Source: Epiperipatus broadwayi (Eukaryota; Onychophora; Udeonychophora; Euonychophora; Peripatidae). From it: a stretch of 64,000 nt of DNA. Below are positions 24,300-37,657 of the stretch, piece by piece. Position 1 is the first letter of the stretch. Each line of letters opens with the position of its first letter. The stretch is taken from contig JAQFVV010012491.1 of NCBI GenBank assembly GCA_028023455.1, positions 787,501-851,500 of the forward strand, read 5' to 3'. Both the position numbers and the translations under genes were made by a program. A model generated the notes under the pieces. That model saw only the letters and a program-made list of their open reading frames with translations, was not told the DNA's origin and searched no databases.

Positions 24300-25159
24300 G
24301 TGAATGGTTATATATTCTTAATAGTTGGGGGCTCATGTTTGTTGTGGATAGAATATAAAATTGTAAAAAACATTAGTGCAGAGAGCACCATTAGTGCACT
24401 GAAAGAGATTTTTGCAAATCATAGTTATCTTGGGACTATTGTCAGAGACCAGTTTTGTATCTTAACAATGTCAGAATTTTCTAACAGATAAGGGAATTTC
24501 AGCAGATGCTTACTCTGCTAGATTATCCTGAATCTAATAGTCTTATTGAGAAAGTAGTTCAACACTTAAAGTCTTTGTTGAGTAAATCTGCCACAAGAAT
24601 ATTATGGAACCATTTCCAGCACTTTCTATTAATAAGACACCAGCTGGATTGCTGATGTGCAGAAAATCCTATACTTATCTTTCTAAATTATTGTCATCTA
24701 CAAAGAAAAATTTAAATGACTCTGTGGATTGTGAAAATTTTAAAATAGAAGAAAGCATTTGGATATGAGATACATTAAAAAATAAATGGCTATTAGAAAA
24801 AATGTTGAAAATCTTATTTAGGTAAATAAGATTTATATAATTGGATAATGAAAAAAAGTTTAAGAAGCATATAAATCATTTATGATATTGTGACAGCAAA
24901 TGATGACAAAAATTTTATTGACAAGGAGAAGCAAACTATAAAAATATATCAAGATGGATTAAACAATTCAATTAGGGATCAAACTATTGATTTAGTGAAA
25001 GATTGTGTTTTATCAAGCACATTCCAACAAGAAGGGATAATTTCAAAAGAAGAGGGAAAAATACTTTTTCTACAAATGCATTCATATGAAGAAAACTTGC
25101 AAAATTTAATTATTGTATGTGTGACTAAGAGCCTTATTTCCAGAGTTGTAGGGAGGGGG
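24300..25159 (+). pseudogene. Ty3/gypsy integrase remnant with polypurine tract
   Basis: Stop-interrupted integrase core text reads on the plus strand. It includes WIEYKIVKNISAESTISALK and EIFANHSYLGTIVRD (the region around the second catalytic Asp), then PES...LIEKVVQHLKSLLS. A frame away is the TPAGLLMCRK block that follows integrase cores in gypsy elements. The first and second catalytic regions are damaged, and no RT or gag was found upstream, so the 5' part is lost. Further open text (24890-25140) leads to a polypurine tract GGGAGGGGG (25151-25159) followed by TG, the expected start of a 3' LTR at 25160. Confidence 0.7.
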
Positions 25160-25573
<414 letters not shown>

Positions 25574-28394
25574 GATGATGATTAGTTGCTTACTGCTGTT
25601 ATGATAACTGCTAAAGTTCAGGTTCGTCGCTCATAACGTATGTATATACAGCGGTAATACCGGAGTTGGTGCATGAATTTTCTTTATTTAAAATATAATG
25701 CATTGAATTATACTTATCTACTGGACATGTGTAGAAGCTTATTAATAGACTTTAAAGATTTCTAATGAAATTTCTAATAGTTATTTACTCTATTTCTTTT
25801 TCTATTTTGTTATTTAACATTGAATAAATTTGTTTTGTTACCTGAAATTGTACTTGAGTTTATTTAAAATTACATATGCTCTCCTGATTGTATTGAGATA
25901 ATAATACCCCCAGAACATAGCTAAAATTTAATGAAACACAAATATAATTTGTTATTATAGCTGTAACATTTTCACAAACCCAACTCAACCATTTCCTAGG
26001 TTAATTTACTGTTTTATTAAGGAAGTTCAGTTCTTACAAAATATCAATTGAACTGTACAATCAAATTCATTTAACGTTATAAAATATATTAGCTACAACT
26101 AATGTGGGCATGTTTCACACAGACACATGCAAGTCAAACTAATATAATAAACATTTTACTAGGTGTGTATAATCGTTGTCTTGCATTCATTATGCTTCAG
26201 CATATTCAGTATAAATAAAGCAATGTACAAAAAATTTTAAATCACAAGTCAATATAAATAAATACTTAATATAAAAAAGTTTCATTCAATTGACAATAAA
26301 TAGCCATTTTTTCACTTCACCTTAACCAAAATCAATATTTATAAAATATATCAGAATAGAGTATATGTGTGATCTATACATATATGTATTCGTGGATGAT
26401 CTTATTTGAAGATTAAGCAATCAACGAATATATATATATAAATATATATATCAGTGAAGCATTTCTTATGTTTAAATTAAAAATACAGATATGTTTATAT
26501 TGTAATGGTCTGCTTGAGGATCTTCCGGTGTGACTGATATCCATCACTGGAGGGCGCCACAACATTCTCAACCTAGAATTTCCTTTCTTGAATTATAGAT
26601 GGTACAAAAATGATGTTAACTAACCCTACTATTCATTTGTTTCGCATATTACAAATTAGAAATTTAAAGTTACTAAGAAAAGATATATCACCAATACCCT
26701 TCTACAGAGTCCTCAATCATTACTAGCATCTTTATTATATGTCCCTTATATTTGGGAGAACCTTGAGATTCTTACTAATTTTCCTATAATATGGTGAATC
26801 AATTTTTTTTATTCCTTTATTCATAATAGCATAAGATTATATAATGTACATATTGATGAATAATGAAACATTTTCAGGCTACAAAATAAATAGATAATAA
26901 ATTTTATTACAAATCAAATTATTTTTGTAATTTAAAAGTTAATGAAAGATCAGTCTTTAATGTTATGTTTTCTAAGTAAATTTTTATAATTTAATTTTCA
27001 GAAATCCACCAACAGGCAATAAATCAAGAGCATAATATGATATACTTATCTATATATATTATTTTTTCTGTCTGATCATGGAACATACAATAACAATAAT
27101 CTATATATATATATAAAAGTTGTTTTTACATATTAAAATCATATCAGATGTATGTATGTAATTATTACTCCAGAACTTATAGGGAAAAAATGTAAGGATG
27201 GATTCTAATCATGCAAGTCTACAATAATTACTCACATGGATATTGTCATATTTTATTCATCATCTCAATATATATTCAAAAACAATGTTAGTAAATCATA
27301 ATCATATTCATAAATAATTAAGGTGCATACATTGCATTAAATACACTATAAGAATATTTCAAAATATATAAATACCTGATGTACATAAATTATTAAATAC
27401 ACCATAAGTATGTTTCAATATATATGTAATGACATTCTCATTATATATCTGTATTTTTTCTAAGTTATATATGTAATCTTGTAATTAAATACAAGATTAT
27501 ATGTATATATTTTTAAAATTTTATCAACTTAGGATCACGTTCGACTATCCTCGTAATCTTTGTCAACTAACACTCTGAAAGGCTAACCTTCCTACAATTC
27601 AGTGATTTTAATGTATGCTGCCTGCCTGTTAATTAATTCATGTTTGTATTTGTATATTAGCATAGCTTCTTTTATTTTTCTTTTGTTATTTTTTCAATTT
27701 GCAATATTTTAATGTTGTTGTAATTGAAGTTAAAACCATAAATACATGAATTATTATATCTTTGTATCAATAATTTCAATCTCTGTGGTTAAGTTTCAAC
27801 TTTTTCTGTCCATATAAGTATATTGGATTATAAATAAAGGTGAATTCCATCTTCATTATTAAAAGGAGGTTGTCTTGATAACAATTTGAGATTGTTGGTT
27901 GTTATCTATATTGGGATTGTCTAGGTGTTGACTGGTTTGTAATAGTTACTTATAAACCCATTTAATCTTGAACATTATTTTACTTATTATTTAAGTAATA
28001 CTTTGGGTCCAATTTGAAAATTGTAATTGTAATTTGTAATGTTGTAATTGACTATTTATGAGTCTGCATTCAGAACAGATTATACTTACATGTTTAAAGA
28101 GTTTTATTTAATCATTTTTGTATCAATATGTTTAAACTTAATTTGGCTGACATTTGTCTTGGTGTTTTGTTGCTCAATTATCTAAACAATTTTAGATCTC
28201 TTGTTTTTCCCTGAGTTTAGTCGGTGCAAACCATCATCATCGTCATCATCCATTCTGATCACAGTAAATAAATTTTCCAGATAGTAGTGGTTTGGTGGCG
28301 CCCTCTGTGTCAGAATGGATTGAATGTCCAGTACAATATATATATATATATGTAACTGGGCTACACAAATCATCATTATATGCATTATCAGTCT
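25574..28394. other. AT-rich stretch without recognisable genes
   Basis: No gene seen. An AATAAA near 25823 may belong to the gypsy LTR above. GGCGCC-containing islands at about 26520-26575 and 28290-28320 share TGGCGCCCTC in opposite orientation and could be ends of a small transposon, but the intervening 1.7 kb gives no support. Confidence 0.45.
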
Positions 28395-28624
28395 GTACTT
28401 ATAAGTTGGACTGCTTCCATTATATAATATTAAACATCAAGTGTCTTTAGAAAAAAATTTAAACTTTATTTAAATTTTCCAATTACATTCAACTGCTAGT
28501 AATATCACTCAAGTTACTAATAGTTGAGTGCAATTGGAAAATTTAAATAAAAGTTTAAAAAATTTTCTAAAGATATTTAATATTTAATGTTAGATGATGG
28601 AAATAGTCCAATATATAAGCACTA
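28395..28624. mobile_element. Hairpin MITE
   Basis: Two arms of about 100 bp (28395-28494 and 28522-28624) are diverged inverted copies around a ~27-bp centre. Landmarks are TTGGACTGCTTCC against GGAAATAGTCCAA, and CCAATTACATTCAACT against AGTTGAGTGCAATTGG. It has no coding capacity. Confidence 0.75.
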
Positions 28625-30480
28625 CTTAAAATGCCATCATCACAAACCTTCAGGCAAACACATTATAAGTCTGCTTCAAAATGTACAAGTAACTGAGGCG
28701 TATATATTATCCTTAAATACAGTATAGATAAACTTCATCAAATATTTAAATATCTTATTCGATATATCAGCGTATAAATGATCTATATATCGTATGCAAT
28801 ACAGAATCTGGTTTTGGTTTTAAAACTTTTATTCATAAATTCAATTCTACTCTGTTCTAATTAATATGATACACGCACATCTTTTATAGGTTACAAACAA
28901 ATTCATATGCTCACTTTAATATGCTGGTCCTAACACAGGATTATAACTTTTAATAAACGTATTGATAATAATACTAGCTATCTGCTTCACTTTCTATTTA
29001 ATATTGAAACAGTAAGATTCGTATTCGAATCTTAAGTTTCACCTTTTTCTGTCGTCTCTCACTGACCGGTCTATCCCGCCCAAATTTAAACTTTTTAATA
29101 TCGAATTGTGTGTGTAACAATATTAAAAATGTATAAATATATGTAGAATTCAGCATAAACACGCACACATTTCGATCTCAAATTAAACGCAATAAATAGG
29201 GATAAAATAATATAATTTAGATTTCTTTTAGTTATATAATTTTGTATAATTTTAATCATTTATTTTGGATTATAAAGTTCGTATTTATTGCTTTGTTTAA
29301 ATTTCATTTAATAATAATTCTAAAAATATCTGATGTAATATTTAATTAAAAGTTAAAATAATATTATGTTCCCTTTTTGTTTTTGAAATTTAAAAGCATC
29401 GGTCAGTGATAGATAATAGATTAATTAAAGAAAAATTCCCCAAAATATAATTAGTAAATGTAAAATGTAAACAATAGAACGGCAGCTTTCTTTAATTAAA
29501 AACCAACAAAATGCATTGATTATCCTCAGGGCAGATTAAGTAGAACCTAAAAATATCTTCACAAAAATGTGAAAGATCAAGATAAGAAAAGAGACCATCT
29601 TAGACTTGCTGGAGACAGGCACTTAAACTTTAGCTTTGCTCTCGATCACTGAGAGTCTCCAAAAATATAAAAATAATTTGTTCCTGCCAAGGTATGACCG
29701 AGTAAAGCACCTAGATTATTCTCCATTGGGAGATGGCCTATCGGATGCTGAACTTTCCATTGCCTGTCATAAATTCACCATGAAGATCTGCTGCCTGAAA
29801 TAAATGAAAAAGCTGCTGCTGCCATGAAATTAAATGAAATATCTAAATACAAGAAAGACTTGCCACTCGTGAACTTTTTGCTGCTAAACTCATGGAATAA
29901 GGAAACTTCTTATAAAACAGGTACCTGTCTGTGTTCAAACTCTAGAGTACTCTAATAATATGCTATAGCTCTTCTTCATAATACTTATCTAAATTATAAA
30001 ATGTAAAAACTACCATATGTATAGCCTAAACTGAATAATTAACTTAATGTGTAAAATTTCTCTACTAATCTAGCTTACCTCATTCTATCTTGGGTGCGTA
30101 TTTCTATAATCTACATTTCTATCTATAGTTATTATTTAATTATTGCATGCTCATAATTATTTCGATTTTCAAAGTTTAAATCTATGATTGCTTAAAACAA
30201 TGAATGCGTGTCAAATTTTCATTAATATTTACTTTCTTTAATAACTTAACTTTCATATAAATCGACACGCATTCAGTGCATCATTATTGTAATGCAGGGT
30301 CTACTACTTCGCAAATGGCTGGCATATTAGTTGTAATAATTCCCAGTTTATATATATTTTGTATTTATTAAATTTAATGAATAATTCTAGAAAATCCCAT
30401 TTCTTTGAGAGTTGCCAGAGTTCTTGAGTAAATGTTGGTAATGTAGGGCCAAGTCAGAAATCTATTTAAATCTCATCATA
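28625..30480. other. AT-rich stretch; weak coding-like scraps
   Basis: No gene can be assigned. At 29570-29640 a short open piece reads DQDKKRDHLRLAGDRHLNF, a phrase seen in some transposon-derived proteins, and 29780-29870 is Ala/Lys-rich. Neither is long enough to annotate. Confidence 0.4.
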
Positions 30481-30499
30481 ACCATTTATACAGTATACA

Positions 30500-30890
30500 T
30501 GTGTTACATTTTAGAGACGCGATGACCCATTCCGCCGTGAAATTTCCGGATTCTTCAGGGTTGAAATTAACCCCAGTCGTCCTACACAAGCGGGCATAAT
30601 GGGTGCTCCCGTAGGACTTGACAATGTCATGCAGCCAGCTGGCAAAACTGCGACACGGACCGCTTGTCCCGGGTTATGCTTATGTGACAGCTTACTTCAT
30701 CGGGCCGATGGTAGAGACCAGCCTGACATTCTTATAAACCCATTCGCGGCATTGCAGTTTCGATATATTGCCATTCCATATCGCCTTTCTAAAGCGTACC
30801 ACGTGTTCCTTTACTTAGTTTTATTATTCTATATATCACTCCGCCTCTGCATTATCTTCATAATTCACTCTCAAATAAATGTTTGCCCTT
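30500..30890 (+). other. GC-richer island with TATA and poly(A) signals
   Basis: Clearly richer in G+C than its surroundings (CCGGATTC, CCCGGG and GACGCG are visible). It holds a TATAAA at about 30734, an initiator-like GCAGTTT about 25 bases on, and AATAAA near 30876. A frame with ATG at 30599 encodes 97 residues with no known domain. The layout suggests a solo LTR or the end of an unrecognised gene. Confidence 0.35.
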
Positions 30891-31363
30891 AGTCATAAAA
30901 TAAATAATTTAATTAAATAAATATATGTCCGCCGCCACTCTTAAATCTTACTTTTAGACTCTTGCATTGCAAAGAAATAAATTCCCCAAGGCATGCATTA
31001 GAAATACTTACTCGAGAATTTTAGGTAGCTAGATTACGCAAACAAATAAATGTATTCCTTTTGTAAACATTACAGTATCGGAAATACCACTACTGAAATC
31101 CTCAATATAAAATAATGTCTAAATAAATAAATGTATTCTTTAAAATATAATCATGTTGCAAATCCCGCTACTGAAGCTGTTAGTCCATAAAATATTATTA
31201 ATGATTGTTTTATTAAAATGTATTAATAAATAATTTTAAACTATACGTCTGCAGTTACGTTTCATTTATTCGATACCCATTCTGTATAATATTTCCTCGA
31301 TTATGTAAATATGAATGTTTAATTAATATTAGTTTGGTTATTGTCTAACTTGAGAATAAAATC

Positions 31364-31566
31364 ATGAGTCTCTTGCATATCCCTGACCACCGTGCCTAAG
31401 GAAATATTTACTAATGTCGCATCAGATGCGTTGTTTCATGGATTGTATTGTGGAACCGATAAACTGTGTTCGAACTCAGTACCAAGGGTGGCTTCGCTAC
31501 TCGATGGTGCTGCTGTTCTGTATGGTGGTCGAATTCTGCACTATGTTTACGAGTCACACGTTTTCT
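31364..31566 (+). other. Coding-like open segment
   Basis: About 66 codons stay open in one frame between stops, in balanced base composition, including SVPRVASLLDGAAVLYGGRI. No Met start or family was identified. A second overlapping frame (31414-31674) is also open. Possibly an exon or transposon relic. Confidence 0.25.
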
Positions 31567-31674
31567 GACCGTTACAATATATCCACATACATAATGCGCT
31601 ATTCAAATTATTTTATAAGATTATTTAGATGGTATTTTCACTATAATCTAGATTGTGTGCATTATACTGAATGA

Positions 31675-32436
31675 CTGATTAAATAACATCAAAAAATAAT
31701 TATATCAATCCAAATCCCCAAGAGCTAAACTAATTTTCTCAATGTTAAACATTTAACTCAAATAGAAAAAAAAATAATTACATGTTAAATTTAGCCTCTA
31801 AAATTCGATCTCTCCATTTAAAACAATAACGGTTAATACTAACCAGATTGTACTTAAATATTTTGTTAAATAAATAAAGAATCATTAACTTTACATAAAT
31901 AATCCTAAATTTCAAAATATGAAATTATATTATACAAATTGTAAATAAAAAAATAATATTAAGTTTTTAGGTATATATGTATAAGAAAGAAAATTTCATT
32001 TTGAAATTTATACAAAGTTCTTTACGTCTGTACATTAAAAATGAATTTAGTAATTACTTAGTATTGATGATGAGTCTGGCATCTTATTATGATTCAGTTT
32101 TTGACAGTTTCCATAGTGATTCATAGCTATAATTTAAATGTTTTTATATACATTTATTTCAGAGCTCTTTGTCATAATAAACACGTTATATGTCTATTAT
32201 GCAGGTTCTTTGACTTCTCTTGTAAATGTAGGTAATATAATCAGAATTTGGGAAGATTTTTTTTTTTCACAATTGGTTCAAGTAGGTGGTAATTAGATTG
32301 TGATTGGTTAGCTGCTATCTGAGATCATTCTTAATGGTGTGTGCACTGTGTCTAGGGTAAAATCCATAGCAAACTATCAATGCATTAGAAAGCTCAATTC
32401 ATTTAAGTAGATTTGTATTCACAGAAAAGGGATTCA
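31675..32436. other. AT-rich spacer
   Basis: Nothing recognised. Confidence 0.5.
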
Positions 32437-33037
32437 TAGTAAGAATAGAAAATTTATGTCAGAGTTAATTATCCTTTGGTCAGATAAAATAAAACCTAGA
32501 GCAGCTCAGTAGTTTTACGCAATTTATTAACATGTGCTTATAATGATGAACAAATATATATTCGCTAAAATGTTACAATAGTAATTAATTTATTGAGTGC
32601 ACAGAAAGCATATGTAAATACTTTAATCAGGATTAACCTGTATTCAATGCACTTTAAAGCATATTTTGCTGATAGAGTGTAGTGGACTTAAACAGTGGAG
32701 AAAAAAAACTACTTCACACTTCCAAATCAAGATGTTACTGATTCGCCTATATAAGTGGACATTTAGATTAAAGATAAGACAGCCACTCTTATCTTTATAA
32801 AAGTTGCTATATTGTAAGATGGTTTGGAAGGACCGACTATCGGTAAAATATGCTTGATTATTACAAATTTTAAAATGCATTGAATACAGGTTAAAGACTG
32901 ATTAAACCAAACTGCTACAAGAAGATATAAATACAAATAAGTTAACACATATAGATCTATGAGTCCTTTCACTGTTTTGGGCAATATAAGTCCTTCCACT
33001 TAATATATAGATTGGCTAACTAAACAAAACAAAAACA
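32437..33037 (-). repeat. Gypsy 3' LTR with an insertion
   Basis: Matches 37400-37657 on both sides of an insertion at 32579-32915. The first two bases on the left are TA rather than TG, one sign of decay. Confidence 0.85.
32579..32915. mobile_element. Foldback insertion in gypsy LTR
   Basis: Absent from the partner LTR. Flanked by TACAA on both sides (32574-32578 and 32916-32920), a possible 5-bp target duplication. It contains inverted arms of about 55-70 bp (32621-32678 and ~32835-32908) sharing AACCTGTATTCAATGCA. It has no coding capacity. Confidence 0.7.
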
Positions 33038-33699
33038 CACATTTACCTTAGCATTGGTTTTCAGTCTATCATAATTCTATAAGTCATTAGGCATTTCAAA
33101 CCATAATAAAGATTGTGGAGATCTGTTAGAAATCCTAATCAGCTTGATAACCTTCAGGAGCCAAGATCCTGGGAAATTAAGACATTCCCCACTGGATTCA
33201 TCCACTGCATTTCACTGGCAATGAAAAAATACTAGTTGACCCACATCCATGAAGATTGGAAATAAGCATGCCCACCATTTCTCTTTCAGTCTTTTTATAC
33301 CTTGAGTTCTTTTGTTTTCTGGAGTACTAATCTGGGTGGAGCTTCATCAATTTCAGTCTTTCTAAGAATTCAATTTTTCTAAGAATTTAATTACTGCCAC
33401 CAATTGAATTTTTCTTGTTATCTCATTTTACTAATTTTTTTTTTTTTTAAATATACATACATATCACTCCCTCCCCTTACTTCAGAAAACAAACAAGTGT
33501 TTAAACAAAATCTTAAAATTTTTTGGGCCTACATTTTTTATTGTGGTCTGGGAGATCTTTGCTTTTCCCTGGATGCAATTTTGGTTTCTGGTTCATCTTC
33601 TTTACTTTCTAAGTAAATCTGTTGATTTTCTTGAGTTTCAACATCCAGTTCTGCATTCACTCTTTCTTGTTTTCCCTCTAGTTTTTCTGACTCTTCACT

Positions 33700-34600
33700 A
33701 TTCATTGGCAACTGGATGTCATGTTTGACTCAATGACAAACATGGTTTATATGCTGTCGATATTCTTTTCCATTTTGTATTTGAATGTTTACAATTTGTC
33801 TGGACAATTTACTAGTGATTATCCCTTCAATCCATTTCTTTTCAAACAGGTCATGTATCCAAATTTCTTCACCTATTTGGACTGTGTTGACACCATTGGA
33901 GTGGGATTATTTGTATCTCTTTGTTATTAACATATCCAGTTTAGTATACAATTTTCTGCCCATCAGCAGCTCCACCAGAGATTCAAACATAACTGTTGAT
34001 GGCATGGAATGTTGACGAAGCATTGCATCATATAAAACTTCTTGGCATGTTGTTATTAGCATTTTTTCTTATAGCTTTTTTTATTTGCTGAATGGCCTTT
34101 TCAACTGGTCTGATTTCAGGTGGTGGGGGGTGGGCACATGTGTTTTATTCCTTTTTTTGTAAAATAGTCCTCCCATTTCTTGAGCAGTAAATTCCATTTC
34201 ATTATCAGATACAAATTTTTTCAAGTAATCCATGGCATGAAAAAAAAAGCATTTAAGCACTGTATTGTTTTAATCGCTCTTCTATTTTTAATGACATGGT
34301 TCTTTGCCATTTCAAGTACGAGTTGACAAGTTCCAATATTATTTCCCATTGATAGGACCAGCATGATCTACATGTCATCTTTGTTGTGGTCTATTAGTTT
34401 TTGGCTACAATATATATCCCTTGGGTTTTGTGTTTCTTTCAGACTGGTAGCTTGTACAATTCTTAATGTAATTTTCTGTCATATGTTATTCCTGGTCACC
34501 AGACATAGCTACACACTAAAACTTTTGTACACTACTCCATGATGGCCTTTGTGTAATAGTTTTAATACTTTATTTCTACCCTCACTTGGTATAATTAGTC
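33700..34600 (-). pseudogene. Gypsy integrase
   Basis: The zinc-finger end appears as KLLHKGHHG (HH of the HHCC finger, near 34530). The core follows in pieces on the minus strand: HVDHAGPING with the first catalytic Asp region, FVSDNEMEFTAQEM with the second, and PVEKAIQQIKKAIRK around the final Glu helix. A downstream block, FEKKWIEGIITSKLSRQIV...YRQHINHV (about 33720-33890), is the tail seen after gypsy integrases. Frames change several times and stops are frequent. Plus-strand open frames here are antisense shadows. Confidence 0.82.
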
Positions 34601-34929
34601 TGTCCCCCATTAATATACACCCTTTATTATAAGATAGATTTTCCTGATTTATCCAAAAGGCTGATGCCAGCCACTGTGGTTTTCTACTTGGCCAGCCATT
34701 GCTCATCCAGCCCTTCAGTATCTGGTATCCTTTATCATTCCTTGTCCATTTTGTTATTGTGTTACTATTCAATAGCTCAGACTGAATAACATGACATCTA
34801 TATAGTTGATTTCCATTTCGTTTGGAGTTCATCTTTGTCTGAATTTCTGGACAATGCATCTGCATGCTGAATTTGTTTACCTTTCTTGTAAATCAGCTGG
34901 CAGTCATACAATGCCAATATATTTCTCCA

Positions 34930-35184
34930 TCAAAGCATATGAATGCTTAGATGGTCGGGTGCTAACCTGTCATTTGCTAGTATATCTAATAGTGGCTTAT
35001 GATCAGTTACTATTTGAAAAGATCTGCCATATATATAATGGTGAAATTTTCTTAACCCAAATATGATAGACAAAGCCTCTTTATCAATCTGACTGTAATT
35101 TCTTTTGGCTTTGGAAAGAGTCCTAGATGCAAATTCAATAGGACATTCTTCATTGTAACTTGGATGAAATAATACAGACCCCAC
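34930..35184 (-). pseudogene. Gypsy RNase H domain
   Basis: An 84-residue open piece with the family signature: GSVLFHPSYNEECPIEFASR, then SKAKRNYSQIDKEALSIIFG, then KFHHYIYGRSF, then VTDHKPLLDIL. It includes the YSQ.DKEAL and TDHKPL blocks of gypsy-type RNase H. It is cut off from RT by stops between 35184 and 35600. Confidence 0.9.
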
Positions 35185-35569
35185 ATCCCATTCTGAAGTG
35201 TCGGTGGTTACTCTTACTTCATGATTATTATCAAAGTGACTAATAATTTCTCTGATGACACCAAAGCTTTAGTGCATAAAAAAGCATCATCATGATTTTT
35301 TGCCACTGCCATTTGATTCTTTTTTAATAATTCAAACAAGGTGTTTGCAACCGTAGCCTTATTTTGTAAAAATGGTCCAAAATAATTTATTAAACCTAGA
35401 AAAGCTTGGAGGCCTTTACTTTTTCAGGTGATGGGTGTTTACCTTTGCCAGAGACTATGTGTCCTAGAGAAACCTTCTCCCAAGTTCTCCACACACTTTT
35501 TGGGGAATTTAAGCCTGCTTTGACTTTCTGTAATTTTGCACATACTTTAAATAGTTTTTGACATCCACT

Positions 35570-36090
35570 TCTCTTCAGAGTCAGCTGTTATTAGTATATC
35601 ATCAACCTTGTAGTAATGTGTCAATTTTTACCTGAAATATATTTGGGGCTGTTGAAATTCTGAATGGAAGTCTAAACTTAAATAATCCCATAGGGGTAGT
35701 TAGTGTTAATATTTCAGCAGTTTTATCGGTCATGGGAATTTGGTGAAAAGCTGAGATTAAGCTAAACTTCACAAAACAAGATGCATTTTGCAGACTAGCC
35801 ATTACCTCTTTCATCTTTGGTACAGGTTACATCTTATTATTTAAATGCTTATTGAAAGATACTCTATAGTCACTGAATATTCAAATCTGACCATTAGGTT
35901 TTGTAATTACTATTATAGGTGTAGCCCAGTTTGCAATTTCCACTGGGGTCAATATACCTTTCTTTACTAATGCTTGGATTTTTTCCTTGAATTTTAATCT
36001 GTGTGAATGGAATTTTTTGAGGTTTTTAGATGATTGAATGTGCATTTCTACTAGCTTCATTTCCACTGGATTTGTTTCTATTATGATCAA
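35570..36090 (-). pseudogene. Gypsy reverse transcriptase
   Basis: In order on the minus strand: LVKKGILTPVEIANWATPII then KPNGQI (RT block 1), DYRVSFNKHLN, FVKFSLISAFHQIPMT (block A; the usual first catalytic Asp of a D-L motif is changed here to Ser), and TPMGLFKFRLPFRIS..P.IFQ (block B). After a frame change comes YKVDDILITAD at about 35580-35605 (block C, the two catalytic Asp). A stop occurs between blocks near 35820. The gene is dead. Confidence 0.9.
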
Positions 36091-36504
36091 CTCTTCACTA
36101 AATAAATCTGGGAATTTATTTTTAATTTCTAGTTTGAGGGAAGAGATTTTTTAACTATGCTAACCTGAACTCATATTGCACTAAATCATTCCCTACCTAT
36201 TATAGGGCTGATTCTTCCTTTTACTATGAATCATGGTAGTTTAATAATTCTTTCTCAGTATCTAACTAGTACCTATGCTCATCCTAGCATTTTTAATGTT
36301 ATGCATTAACATCTTCAGTTTTAATATTCATATTTTCAAGTTTTATTTTAGCATCAGCTATTGATAGTGTTTGCCAAGCTACCTCTGACATTATAGATAT
36401 ACCTGAACCACTTCCAATTTCCATTTTCATTTTTATGCCACAAATTTCCAATCCATCATGAATTGTTGGAGCCTTCGACTCTGGTATTATTTACTTTATA
36501 CATA

Positions 36505-36750
36505 TTAAAAGGTTATTTCCCCATCTTTTTTGAACCACCTTTTCTCTTGTTTCTCTTCATTACTGAGTTTTTTGCACACTTGTGCTAGATCCTTCTTATA
36601 ATCAAAGTTAAAACATTTTTTCTGCTTCCATCTACACTCTTTTACTCTGGGACCTATTTTTCCACAGCAAAAACATGAAATTTTGTTTCCCTTTTCGACT
36701 TTGGTTTTGCGTGGACTTATGCATTGTTTTTCCATTTTAAAAACTTGCAT
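36505..36750 (-). pseudogene. Gypsy gag nucleocapsid fragment
   Basis: An 81-residue piece carries two degenerate CCHC zinc knuckles, CFCCGKIGPRVKEC and CFNFDYKKDLAQVC. In the first the His is replaced by Pro; in the second one Cys and the His are lost. The flanks are basic, as in nucleocapsids. The upstream gag region (36750-37390) is too broken to outline, as is the protease region (36100-36500). Confidence 0.75.
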
Positions 36751-37399
36751 ATTAGAACTGTCTTTGGGTTTTGAACTAAATTCCTGAGCCTACTCTAATA
36801 TTAGCTTGTAGGCTATGCCTTTCTGTATGACACTTTGATAAAAGAAATCAGTGTCAGTTAGCAGCTGTTGTCTTGGTCTGTTATCCAACATGCACCAGAG
36901 TAATTGATCTAAAAGTATTTCCTTGACCCAATTCCCCATATGCACAAACCTTTGCCAGCTTTCTAAGGGCAGAATTATATTCTTTTATTGCTTCCCCCTA
37001 AACTGTTTTTTATTTTTTAACATTAGCCAAGCTATGGGGTGGGATGGATGAGGACTAAAATACTCATTTAATTTTTTGATCTATTCCTCGTATTGTACAC
37101 TATCTGTGACTGGTGATCATGAAACTTATTGATTATTTCTATAACTTTTTTTACTTGCAAAACATAAAAGTGCAGTGACTTTTCACTTATTATCTTGAAT
37201 TCCATTTACAGTAAAAATGTTTTCAATCTGGGTTATGTACAGTGGTCATTCTGATGCATTCCTAAATGCCATTTTAACTTGAACTACTCTAAGCTAGTTT
37301 TTCTCTAAGTATCTGAACAGTGACTGATGCAGATTTACTACTAACAATGGGTTTCGAAATATGACCATCCAGTTTACTATGTTTTACCCCCACAATTCC

Positions 37400-37657
37400 T
37401 GAGTAAGAATAGCAAAATTATGTCAAAGTTAATTATCCATTGGTCAAATAGAATAACACCCAGTGTGGCTCAGTAGTTTTATGCAATTTCTTAACATGCA
37501 CTTATAATGATGAACACATATATATTAGCTAAAATGTTACAAGATATAAATACAAATATATTAACACATCTATTGCATAGGAGTCCTTTCACTGTTTTGA
37601 GGAATATAAGTCTTTCCACTTAATATATAGATTGGCTAATTAAACAAAACAAAAACA
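37400..37657 (-). repeat. Gypsy 5' LTR
   Basis: 258 bp, TGAGTAAG...CAAAAACA on the plus strand, matching the pieces of 32437-33037. No convincing primer-binding site next to it; the adjoining minus-strand bases are GGAATTGTGGGGGTAAAAC. Confidence 0.85.

Larger units (their letters stand above)
32437..37657 (-). mobile_element. Degenerate Ty3/gypsy retrotransposon, both LTRs present
   Basis: The LTRs are 37400-37657 (258 bp) and 32437-33037 (259 bp after removing an inserted ~340-bp element); the right copy runs TGAGTAAG...AAAACA. Reading the minus strand in order gives gag zinc knuckles, reverse transcriptase, RNase H, integrase zinc finger and core, and a C-terminal integrase tail. RT-RNase H-integrase order defines Ty3/gypsy (Metaviridae). 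Frameshifts and stops break it into many pieces, so it is inactive. No matching target duplication is visible (ATTCA against TCTCT). Confidence 0.88.

Noticed and set aside
26520-28320. Transposon bounded by opposite TGGCGCCCTC motifs
   Set aside because: The shared text is only about 10 bp, and no target duplication or further terminal similarity was found.
33404-34015. Plus-strand open frames with hydrophobic content
   Set aside because: They lie antisense to gypsy integrase text that is recognisable on the minus strand.
32437-37657. Target-site duplication of the gypsy element
   Set aside because: The five flanking bases differ (ATTCA and TCTCT), so none is claimed.
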